The position numbers and the translations under genes are program-made. Below the pieces are notes generated by a model that saw only the letters and a list, made by a program, of their open reading frames with translations, was not told where the DNA came from and did no database searches. A stretch of DNA of 64,000 bases from CAVXSP01 sp963764505 (GTDB lineage Bacteria > Acidobacteriota > Vicinamibacteria > Vicinamibacterales > SCN-69-37), in assembly GCA_963764505.1 (NCBI GenBank), contig CAVXSP010000001.1:2108001-2172000 (forward strand), read 5' to 3'. Of the stretch, positions 45,101 to 51,602 are shown in pieces (position 1 is the first letter of the stretch; every line of letters starts with the position of its first letter).

Positions 45101-45825
45101 TTCGTGCCGCTCTTGGTGACCGCCATGACCTGCAGGCCGCTGCGGAGGCCGTATTCGGCCTGGTAGCCCGACTCGAGCACCTTCACTTCCTGGATCGACT
45201 CGTTGTTGATGTTGAAGATCGCCGAGCCGCTGCTGCCGGTGTCCATCGTGGACACGCCGTCCATCGACACGTTGGTCGACATGCAGCGCTGCGTGCCCTG
45301 CGCCGTGGTGCCGACGACTCCGGGGGCCAGCTCGGCCACGCTGGCGAAGCCGCGGTTCTGGAAGGGGAGGTTCTGGACCGAGATCGTCGGCACGACGAAC
45401 GACCGTTCGCCGCTGGTCGCCTGGATCAACGGCACTTCCGCCCGGACCTCGACCGTCTCGGTCGTGCCGCCGAGCTCGATCGTGAGCGAGCCGAGATTGG
45501 CCGTGACGCCCGGGTTGACCGAAATGCCGGTCTGCTTCAGGGTCTTGAACGACGGCATGCTGATCTCGACGGTGTAGGTGTCGACGGGGGTGACGGGAAA
45601 CTGGAAGTTGCCCGTCTCGTTGGTCACGATCGGTGCCAGCCGGGTGCCTTTCGTCTCGCTGGTCAGCGTCACCGTCGCGCCGGGGATCACGCCGCCCTGT
45701 TGGTCCTTGACGGTGCCGATCACCCTGCCCGTGGTGATCTGCGCCGCCGCGGAGATCGCCATCAGCACGATGGCGCACGCTAGCCCAGTGACCGCCGCAA
45801 TTCGTCGGCCCTGCATTTTGACCAT
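42124..45825 (-). CDS. Oar-like TonB-dependent outer-membrane receptor, copy 2
   Basis: This 1233-residue protein has the same architecture as copy 1: signal peptide, carboxypeptidase-regulatory domain, plug and barrel ending LQAYIRFSF. Most of the barrel is identical. Differences cluster near residues 100-180 (GISVNPGVTANLG, VRAEVPLIQ, GFASVAELAPGVVGTTAQ) and in the last 200 residues (DAFNAFNAAGITDRETSMTL in place of DAFNLPNQAIITNRSTSMTL). That pattern suggests gene conversion of the middle. The start at 45825 (MVKMQGRR) follows GGGAGAGAG; the frame is open further upstream but without start support. Tandem and same orientation as copy 1; ligand unknown. Confidence 0.9.
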   Translation of the reverse strand: MVKMQGRRIAAVTGLACAIVLMAISAAAQITTGRVIGTVKDQQGGVIPGATVTLTSETKGTRLAPIVTNETGNFQFPVTPVDTYTVEISMPSFKTLKQTGISVNPGVTANLGSLTIELGGTTETVEVRAEVPLIQATSGERSFVVPTISVQNLPFQNRGFASVAELAPGVVGTTAQGTQRCMSTNVSMDGVSTMDTGSSGSAIFNINNESIQEVKVLESGYQAEYGLRSGLQVMAVTKSGTNVFHGSLYNVRRNSKWNANSKANILNGVPKTRSKSQDIGFSIGGPVGKPGGHNKLFFFFAEEFNPATAGGTQRTFRLPTALERQGDFSQTTDNQGKLYPYIKDPLLSGACSASSQVACFKDGGVLGRIPKDRLYSVGMSLLNMYPMPNNQSTTIGTNHQFIQPTYDTLLYQPAVRLDYQFNDRLRGSFKYQGNNNAKRVAIGTLPGWNDSIVPIPHKGTEAVTVNYSISPLTFLEATYGRAGNQLAGNGGLPVNDVADARTTGLADFPLIFPDANILNHDYYAYEILQFQNPPYWDGNQIWKVPAFSWGNRITSAPPDIIYPGFININTTQDVAVNLTMVRGAHTFKAGFYNNHSLKRENNVLGGTNFGTVSFAQDTVGVNPYDTSFGFSNAAIGSFSSFVQASAYVEGTFTYDNREAYLQDSWRVNPKWTMDYGVRFVHATSQHDNVKIPCVDGSGTCTQEGNFLPDQWSQAAAPVLYVPGCVNDTATCSGSNRSAKDPLTGQLLGPNTALAIGTLVPNSGQVRNGLFQAGNGISDLTYLFPRLNVGPRFGTAYDVLGNAHLVVRGSLGLYFDRPRGGNAQALVGNTYVSSLQTLRYSQLQSLSGLATQSPAQLTAYEYHAGLPTTVEWNSGVQMLLPWDTSLDVAYVGHHNYNAELTGQVNDVDIGTAFDGTRQDPTAAPSATPGASSLAALYPDLVRGYQGYTRIAFREYNGWRKYDAIQLSVNRRLRNGISFGFNDAITIRDIARVAPRYDHDASGQPVLRADQGDAQALFEDQLQPRHLMKATAVWQLPALQNKTGALRAASWVLNDWQLSSVWTGSTGTPYSVGYSYQNGGSSVNLTGSPNFPARIRILGDVGAGCSSNQYAQFNAAGFAGPLVGSDGLDSSNNYLTSCFESTLDLSLARNIRLGGGRSIQLRVDAFNAFNAAGITDRETSMTLRNPSDPTTIVNNQYNADGSLNDARTRPQNAGFGAASDWQNPRTLQAYIRFSF

Positions 45826-45907
45826 TGCTCTCTCCCGGGGGGCGGCCTGCGTCCAGCCACGCGCGCCCCCCGGCGCGAAGCTGCTCTTGGTCTCAGAAAG
45901 AGCGCGT

Positions 45908-45939
45908 ATCTTACAACGACTTTTTCGCTTCGATGTCAA
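45908..45939 (-). promoter_or_regulatory. Candidate promoter of receptor copy 2
   Basis: On the minus strand TTGACA (45939-45934) lies 20 bases before TAAGAT (45913-45908), about 83 bases upstream of the start. The spacer is longer than ideal. The -10 surroundings match those of copy 1. Confidence 0.45.
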
Positions 45940-45998
45940 ATTCGTATGATCAGATGCACGTGTCCGTATCATGCTGAAAACACGTCCTTTGATAGCAA

Positions 45999-46077
45999 TA
46001 CTCATACTGAGAGTGCGACGATTAAGGCTACTGATACTGAAGGTGTGTACGCAACTGGCTCGTACTCAAGTGGGGTA
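45999..46077. promoter_or_regulatory. Two-part upstream module of receptor copy 2
   Basis: TACTCATACTG (45999) and TACTGATACTG (46029) precede TACTCAAGTGGGGTA (46063). The 46029-46063 distance is 34 bases, exactly that upstream of copy 1. The extra 11-mer is 30 bases further from the palindrome-like site. Confidence 0.5.
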
Positions 46078-46079
46078 CT

Positions 46080-46112
46080 TCGCCTCGGCGATCAGGAAGA
46101 TCACCGAGGCGA
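46080..46112 (-). terminator. Hairpin after the VWA gene
   Basis: TCGCCTCGGCGATC and GATCACCGAGGCGA pair over 14 bp around AGGAA, with one mismatch that is a G:U pair only in minus-strand RNA. It begins 7 bases after the VWA stop. No U-run follows. Confidence 0.5.
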
Positions 46113-46119
46113 CGAGGCG

Positions 46120-47513
46120 TCACCGCGTCTGGCGCGCCTCGGGCACGTGGACCCAGGCACGGCTCCGCACCTTGGTGTGCGGAGCGCGCACGGTGACCTT
46201 CAGCCGGTGAGTGCGGCCGTCACGGTCGGTCTCAGCCGGCGCGACGCCGAGAAGGTAGTAGCTCGCCGTTTCGCGGAGAATCTGCCGGAGTGCCTGCTCG
46301 CCCGAGCCGACGAGAACCCGCACCAGCGTGCCGCCCGAGGCGCCGGCCAGGTGATCCAGGAACTGGCCCATCATGATGCTCTCGCGCTCGTACGACCCTG
46401 GCAAGGGATCGGCCGTCCGCATTTCCGCGGAGTGCGTCCGCAGGAAGCTCGAGTCGATGTGTAGGGCGTACAGACTCGCGTTGGCGCGCGCGGCCTGGTC
46501 GCCGAGCACCCGAGCCGCATCGCCAACGGTCGGACGGCCACCCAGACGATCGCTCACGGGCATGCCGGCGCTGAGCACGACGACGACCCGCTTGCCGGGG
46601 TACGCCGCCAGCGAGCGCAGCACGTCGCCCAGCGAGCTCACCGCCTGCACCATCTCTCCCTCGTAGAAGGCGGCGAGGGCTTGCGCATCCTGCTCGATGG
46701 CTTCGGTGCAGCTCGACTCGGTGTCGCTGCCGCACTCCCGCAGGGCGACGCGCCGGAGCGTCTCGGTCTGGCCCAGGACCGGCGTCGAAGACGCCTGACT
46801 CGAATCGGCCTCGCGGAAGGCCGCGTGACTGAAGGAAGGCCGTCTCGCCGTTGATGTCGATGACCTCGGCGGGGGTCAGGTGATAGTGGCTCACCAGCGC
46901 TTGCGCGCCGCCGACGACGCGGTCGAGGGCGCGTAACACCGGGGCGCGGTCCGGCGTCGGATTCGAGCTTGGGCCCCATGGGATACGCGAACACGCCCAC
47001 CAGGTCGTTCGGTCCGACCTGCTGGACGAACGCGCGGGCGGCTTGGACGACGCGCCGCGACTCGCCCACGTGGAAGCTGCCGGCGTCGATCGCCAGCAAG
47101 AAGGTGCGGCCGACCGGACCGGTCATCGGCCATTCGTTGGTCACGACGGGACCGAATGGGGGCCAGTCGCTGGATCCCGCAGGTACGGACCGGTCCGCCA
47201 CGCGAACGACCTCGGCCGAGACGACGCGCCGGCGGCGGCCGTCGATGGACACGGAGAAACTCTCGGGGCCGAGCGTCACGACCGGCTGTCCATCGCGGTC
47301 GACGACCTGGACGTCGACCGCGATCAGATCGACGGTGGCCCGGAACGTCGGGGAGACCTGCTGCCGGGCCGTCGCCGACGCGATCTGGGTGGCCAGCGCC
47401 AACGTCACGCTGGCCGCTGCCCACCGGTACGACCCGGACGGGCGCGTCGGTCCTACATTCAAGGAGATCTCCGGCTCCGAGGGTAGCACCTGAGGCTCGG
47501 CACGGCGCCACAA
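46120..47513 (-). CDS. VWA-domain protein of the acidobacterial VWFA-related type (two frameshifts)
   Basis: The 463-residue reconstructed protein has a signal-like segment (RWAAASVTLALATQIASATA). The acidobacterial VWFA-related opening follows (FRATVDLIAVDVQVVDRDGQPVVTLGPESFSVSIDG), then a VWA fold with a degenerate MIDAS (LLAIDAGSFHVGES), KRVVVVLSAGMPVSD near residue 310 and a C-terminal domain (ASYYLLGVAPAETDRDGRTHRLKVTVRAP). Extra bases at 46964 and 46832-46833 break the frame; removal gives KLNPTPDRAPVLRALDRVV and ETAFLSHAAFREADSSQ. Numerous in Acidobacteria, function unknown; extracellular protein interaction is assumed. A hairpin follows the stop. Confidence 0.82.
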
Positions 47514-47580
47514 ATCGGCGACGTCGCCGGCCTTCCCGAGGGCTGCGTTCCGGCCGGGCCGGGCGCCGATCGCCGCCGCG

Positions 47581-47982
47581 TCAGGGCCGGCCCGTTCCGG
47601 CGACCCGCCTCGCGGTGGCCTCCAGTGGCTCTCGAGCGCCCACCTTGATCTTCAGCCGCATCGTGTCGCCATCGAGCTTGCCGGCGTACTGGATCCGGAT
47701 CGTGTCGCCGAATCCCACGCGCACGATCGCGAACGTGACATCGTCCCCGTTGACGGCGATCTCGTCGAGGGCCACCGATCCGCGCGTACTCGAGATCGTT
47801 CCCGCCAGTTTGTCCCCGTCCATCTTCACCGTCAGCGTGCTCTCCAGGTTCACGCCGTCCATCGTCGTGTAGGACAAGGCCCAGGCTCCGACGATGTCTG
47901 CGGGCGGCGCGCCGTTCGCGGCGGCGGCCGCCACCGAGAGCGCCAGCCACCAGCCCGTCACCCATGCCATCGGCCGGCTCAT
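47581..47982 (-). CDS. Small exported beta-rich protein, function unknown
   Basis: The 133-residue product has a signal peptide (WVTGWWLALSVAAAAANG) and a lipocalin-like run of strands: DIVGAWALSYTTMDGVNLESTLTVKMDGDKLAGTISSTRGSVALDEIAVNGDDVTFAIV. Similar short domains in Acidobacteria follow larger exported enzymes. Its ATG overlaps the stop of the polysaccharide deacetylase (ATGA), so the two are translationally coupled. No catalytic motif is visible. Confidence 0.75.
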   Translation of the reverse strand: MSRPMAWVTGWWLALSVAAAAANGAPPADIVGAWALSYTTMDGVNLESTLTVKMDGDKLAGTISSTRGSVALDEIAVNGDDVTFAIVRVGFGDTIRIQYAGKLDGDTMRLKIKVGAREPLEATARRVAGTGRP

Positions 47983-49154
47983 CGAAACTCCAGCGTCGTA
48001 TTCGACCGGACCGTCACGAAGACATGATCGCCGTCGCGGCGGACGTACTCCTCGTTCCACCGGTCGGTCAGCCGACCTGTCGGGCGTTCCGGCAGCCGCC
48101 GGCCGTCCGCCAGCACCGTGACCGGCGCCGGGGCCGTGAAATCGAGCGTCAGGCTGCCGCTGTAGATCCTCCGATCCAAGTCGTTCGAGACGACGAATCG
48201 GGCTTTCGCGCCCGTTGTCGTGGCAGCGGATCGGACCGTGGTCTTCTCCGCGATGGTTCGGAACGCATAGATCGGGCCCATCGGCACGTACCAGACATCC
48301 GGGCGGCGGCCGATGTGGGCCAGGTGCTGCTCGTAGAAACCGGCGGCCCCGAAGTCCAGCGACTGCGGATGCGACATGAAATGGTAGATGCCGCCCTTGC
48401 CGTACACCTCGTCGAACTTCGCGTCGAGATCGTTCACGTCGGGGACGGGGTTGGCCGCCCGCCGTCCGCCCGCCTTCTGCACCACCTGCGTGTAGGGCGC
48501 GTCCATGGGATTGTCGGCCCACGTCTGCAGATCCGGCCGGATGTGCAGTCCGAGGGCCTCGCCCGGATAGTTGCGCGCGACGATGTAGCCGGCCGCCGCG
48601 ACGCGCTGCTGGATGAAGTCGAGGCTCGCGCAGTGGCCGCACGGGTACGCCCAGCTCCAGACGTACGGCTGCGTCGTCCGGCGGAGGATGGTGTCGCGCG
48701 ACGCGATCAGTTCCGCGTCGGTGTAGCTGATCGCGCAGAAGCTCTTGTAGTCCTCGCTGCTCGTGTCCGACTGCGGCCGGTGGCACGGGTGGGTCACCGC
48801 GTGCGCGCCGATTTCATGCCCGTTCTCGACCGCCTTCTGCATGCGCGGCCACAGCAGCCAGACCTGCAACTGGTTGAAGAAGCGCTCCTCGGGCGGCGGA
48901 TCCTGCTCCGTGCTGATGAAGAACGTGCCCTTGACGTCGTACTTGTCCATCGCATCGGCGATGTCGACGACGAGCTTGGTCGAATCGTCGATGCTGTGCA
49001 CCACGGCCGCGTGCGCGTTGTTGAGGTACTTCGTCGTCGCGACGAACCGGACGCCGCCGCTCTGTGGCGCGAACGCCGCCGTCATGACGACGAAGGCCGC
49101 CGTGACGCCCACGGCAAACAGTCCGGCACTTGCCACGCCTGGTCTCACGTGCAC
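47979..49154 (-). CDS. Exported polysaccharide deacetylase (NodB-like, CE4)
   Basis: CE4 enzymes remove N- or O-acetyl groups from chitin, peptidoglycan or xylan. The 391-residue product has a signal-type segment (LFAVGVTAAFVVMTAAFA). NodB motifs are VVHSIDDSTKLVV with the first Asp pair, KGTFFIST, and the metal motif GHEIGAHAVTHPCHRP with His-x3-His; WAYPCGHC is motif 3-like. A C-terminal domain of about 110 residues (FVVSNDLDRRIYSGSLTLDF) is not part of NodB. GTG at 49154 follows AAGGAGG; a longer start at 49214 is unsupported. Coupled to the small exported protein downstream. Confidence 0.85.
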   Translation of the reverse strand: MHVRPGVASAGLFAVGVTAAFVVMTAAFAPQSGGVRFVATTKYLNNAHAAVVHSIDDSTKLVVDIADAMDKYDVKGTFFISTEQDPPPEERFFNQLQVWLLWPRMQKAVENGHEIGAHAVTHPCHRPQSDTSSEDYKSFCAISYTDAELIASRDTILRRTTQPYVWSWAYPCGHCASLDFIQQRVAAAGYIVARNYPGEALGLHIRPDLQTWADNPMDAPYTQVVQKAGGRRAANPVPDVNDLDAKFDEVYGKGGIYHFMSHPQSLDFGAAGFYEQHLAHIGRRPDVWYVPMGPIYAFRTIAEKTTVRSAATTTGAKARFVVSNDLDRRIYSGSLTLDFTAPAPVTVLADGRRLPERPTGRLTDRWNEEYVRRDGDHVFVTVRSNTTLEFR

Positions 49155-49294
49155 ACGATCCTCCTTGGCGGCTCGACGGCGACCCTTTCGTGCGATGAGG
49201 CATCCTTCTAGCACGGCCGTCGCGGACGGTCAAACGCAGACGGCGATGGCGCTCGGACGTCGGATACCCCTGTGGAGTGCGATCCAACGACTCG

Positions 49295-49323
49295 TTGATT
49301 CCCGTTCGCCCGGCTCGTAGAAT
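49295..49323 (+). promoter_or_regulatory. Sigma70-type promoter for the first PLP enzyme gene
   Basis: TTGATT (49295-49300), a 17-base spacer and TAGAAT (49318-49323) lie 57 bases upstream of the ATG at 49381. This is the best -35/-10 pair I see in the window. Confidence 0.6.
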
Positions 49324-49380
49324 CAGCCCGTCGCGACGCGGCGTTCGTTTCGCGCCGCCTCTCACTTCTGGAGCACGCAG

Positions 49381-50631
49381 ATGCCGGGGGAATCCTCGAG
49401 GCCCAGTCGCCGTGCGTTCCTGTCCGGCGCGGTCACCGCGTCTGCGTTCCTCTGGATCCCGCGCTCCGTGCGCGGCTACACCGCGGCGGAGATGGGCGAC
49501 CTGACGGTCGACCAGATCGTCAAGCCGGGGATCTCCAAGTGGGATCTCGACACGCCGGCGCTGTGTGTCGACCTCGACCGGCTGGAGAAGAACGTCGCCA
49601 CGATGCAGGCGACGATGAAGAAGAACGGCCTCGCCAGCCGGCCGCACGCGAAGACGCACAAGACGGCCGCCATCGCGAAGTATCAGCTGAAGACCGGATC
49701 GATCGGCATCTGCTGCGCGAAGCTGTCGGAGGCGGAAGCGCTTGCCGCTGCCGGCATCGACCGGATCCTGATGACGACGGCGAACCCGTCGAAGAGCAAG
49801 ATTCGCCGCGCCATGCAGCTCCGCAAGACCCACAAGGCGTTCGTCCAGGCCGTCGACGAGGAGCGGAACGCGCGGGACCTCGACGACGCGGCCAGGGAAG
49901 CCGGTGTCGTCGCCGACGTCGTCGTCGACGTCGCGGTCGGGTCGCGCAGCGGGATTCCCGCCGGAGACGCCGCCGTGGCGCTGGCCAAGCTCGTCGACCA
50001 GCTTCCCAATCTCGAGCTGCGTGGCATCCTGTCGTACGACGGCGGCGGCCAGCACGCGAAGGGCTTTGCGGCCCGGAAGGATCGAACGCTGAAGACTCTC
50101 CAGCCCAACGTCGAGACGTTCGACGCCATGAAGAAGGCGGGCCTCAATCTGGAGATCTTCAGCGGCGGCGGCACCGGGACCTACAACATCGTGCAGCTCG
50201 TCCCGGGGTTCACCGACGTGCAGGTGGGCAGCTATGTGTTCATGGACATGCAGTACATGGCCATCGGCGGCGAACGCAGCGACGAGATCTATGACGACTT
50301 CGCGCCGTCGCTGACGGTGCTCACCACGGTCCTCAACAATCGTTTCCCCGGCCGTCTGACGACCGATGCCGGCGCCAAGGCGCTCACGCTGAACACGCCG
50401 CATGCCGGCGTGCTCGGCGAGCCCGGGGCCGACTACAACGCCGGCTCGGACGAGTTCGGCGGCGTCCGGTTCGGCGGGCCGCCCTCGCGCGACTACAGGA
50501 TCGGCGACAAGATCGAGCTCATCGTGCCGCACTGCGACCCGGTCGTGAATCTGTACGACCAGATGTACGGCATTCGTGGCGACCGCGTCGAGACGGTCTG
50601 GGAGATCACGGCGCGCGGGAAGTCACAGTAG
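49381..50631 (+). CDS. Tat-exported PLP fold-III enzyme, D-threonine aldolase/D-serine dehydratase-like, copy 1
   Basis: The family has an alanine-racemase-type PLP barrel plus a metal-binding beta domain and acts on D-threonine, D-serine or related hydroxy-amino acids. The 416-residue product has a twin-arginine signal (SRRAFLSGAVTASAFLW). The PLP-Lys motif is RPHAKTHKT (likely Lys91), then GICCAKLSEAEALAAAGI, DVVVDVAVGSRSGIPAGD, LRGILSYDGGGQH and IFSGGGTGTYNIV for phosphate binding. The metal motif PHCDPVVNLYD lies near the C-terminus. Export is unexpected for a PLP enzyme. Paralogues lie at 59.5 and 60.8 kb. A DUF1080 gene follows 36 bases later. Confidence 0.85.
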   Translation: MPGESSRPSRRAFLSGAVTASAFLWIPRSVRGYTAAEMGDLTVDQIVKPGISKWDLDTPALCVDLDRLEKNVATMQATMKKNGLASRPHAKTHKTAAIAKYQLKTGSIGICCAKLSEAEALAAAGIDRILMTTANPSKSKIRRAMQLRKTHKAFVQAVDEERNARDLDDAAREAGVVADVVVDVAVGSRSGIPAGDAAVALAKLVDQLPNLELRGILSYDGGGQHAKGFAARKDRTLKTLQPNVETFDAMKKAGLNLEIFSGGGTGTYNIVQLVPGFTDVQVGSYVFMDMQYMAIGGERSDEIYDDFAPSLTVLTTVLNNRFPGRLTTDAGAKALTLNTPHAGVLGEPGADYNAGSDEFGGVRFGGPPSRDYRIGDKIELIVPHCDPVVNLYDQMYGIRGDRVETVWEITARGKSQ

Positions 50632-50667
50632 CCGCGGTCCGCGGATATCACCGGCAAGAGGACCATC

Positions 50668-51456
50668 ATGGATGAGCGTCAGCACGGACGGCCGTCGGCC
50701 TCGCGGACGTCGCGGCGGCGGTTCCTGCACGGCACGGTCGCGGCAGGCGCCGCCGTGGCCGCCTCCGCACTGCCGAGGGCGGCCCGCGCGGCCCAAACTC
50801 CCGGGCCGGCAGGCGGTACGGCCGGCTTTCGGCCGTTGTTCAACGGCCGGGACCTGGCCGGGTGGGTGCCGTCGACCGCTTCGACCTGGACGGTTCGCGA
50901 CGAGACGATCGTCTGCTCCGGCAAGCCCAACGGCCTGCTGCGGTCCGACCGCCAGTACGAGAACTTCGTCCTGGACGTCGAGTGGCGGCACGTGGAGCCT
51001 GGCGGGAATTCGGGGCTGTACGTCTGGAGCGATCCGAGGGCGAGCACAGGGCAGTGGCCGAAGGGCATCGAGATCCAGATCCTCGATCTCGACTGGGTGA
51101 AGCTGCAGACGCGCGACGGAAAGGCGCCGCCGGTCGCGTACGTGCACGGCGAACTGATTCCCGTGGGCGGGCTGACGTTCGTCCCGGACACGCCGCGCGG
51201 GCCCCGCAGCATGTCGGTGGAGAACCGCGCCAGGGGCCGGGGCGAATGGAACGCCTATACCGTGGTCGCCGTCAGCGGCACGATCAAGTTGGCGGTCAAC
51301 GGCAAGTTCGTCAACGGCATCAGCCAGGCGTCCCAGAAGAAGGGCTACCTGGCCCTGCAGTCGGAAGGCGCCGAGATTCACTTCAGGAATCTCCGGATCC
51401 TGGAGCTGCCGCCCGGCGTTCTGGCGTCCTCGGAGATCGCACCAGAGGCGATCTGA
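50668..51456 (+). CDS. Tat-exported DUF1080 (3-keto-disaccharide hydrolase family) protein
   Basis: The 262-residue product has a Tat signal (TSRRRFLHGTVAAGAAVAASAL) and a single DUF1080 jelly roll: FRPLFNGRDLAGWVPSTAS, TWTVRDETIVCSGKPNGLL, YENFVLDVEWRHVEPGGNSGLYVWSD, IEIQILDLDWVK, WNAYTVVAVSGTIKLAVNGKFVNG and YLALQSEGAEIHFRNLRILEL. The order and residues match the family closely over its full length. It lies 36 bases after PLP enzyme copy 1 and probably shares its promoter. Confidence 0.87.
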   Translation: MDERQHGRPSASRTSRRRFLHGTVAAGAAVAASALPRAARAAQTPGPAGGTAGFRPLFNGRDLAGWVPSTASTWTVRDETIVCSGKPNGLLRSDRQYENFVLDVEWRHVEPGGNSGLYVWSDPRASTGQWPKGIEIQILDLDWVKLQTRDGKAPPVAYVHGELIPVGGLTFVPDTPRGPRSMSVENRARGRGEWNAYTVVAVSGTIKLAVNGKFVNGISQASQKKGYLALQSEGAEIHFRNLRILELPPGVLASSEIAPEAI

Positions 51457-51481
51457 CAGTCGGCCTGCCGACCCGACGCTC

Positions 51482-51602
51482 GACCGGTTTTCGGAAGCGT
51501 GTAGTGTGCTGTGGGCCCGAATTCGAGCAGCGCGCCGGTCTGGTGGCGCGCGAGAACGCGAGTGAGGGCCCACAGCGCACTACACGCTTTCGGAAACCGG
51601 TC
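51482..51602 (+). repeat. Long near-perfect inverted repeat (121 bp)
   Basis: Arms 51482-51518 and 51566-51602 (37 nt each) pair at 34 positions in DNA around a 47-nt loop. The three mismatches would all be G:U pairs in plus-strand RNA. It fills the gap between two convergent genes, and its last base touches the stop codon of the TPR gene. A related single arm lies at 37955-37998. It could be a REP/MITE-like element or a structured 3' end. Confidence 0.7.

Larger units (their letters stand above)
45826..46119. other. AT-richer intergenic region upstream of receptor copy 2
   Basis: It contains, from left to right, the candidate promoter (45908-45939), two TACTSNTACTG 11-mers (45999-46009, 46029-46039), TACTCAAGTGGGGTA (46063-46077) and the hairpin after the VWA gene (46080-46112). 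No gene is supported. Base composition is markedly less GC-rich than the flanks. Confidence 0.65.

Noticed and set aside
37951..45783. Two very long open frames (about 1270 and 1320 codons) antisense to the receptor genes
   Set aside because: They mirror the real genes codon for codon, their products are low-complexity Arg/Ala/Val-rich strings with no domain, and they share the duplication only because the receptors do. High GC removes stop codons from shadow frames.
38083..45825. Misassembly as the only reason for the tandem receptors
   Set aside because: The copies differ at many codons, and the upstream regions and terminator loops differ, so two real copies are likely, although read support should still be checked.
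45999..46077. CRISPR-like array from the TACTSNTACTG repeats
   Set aside because: Units are only 11 bases, number two or three, and no cas gene is present. They fit regulatory sites.
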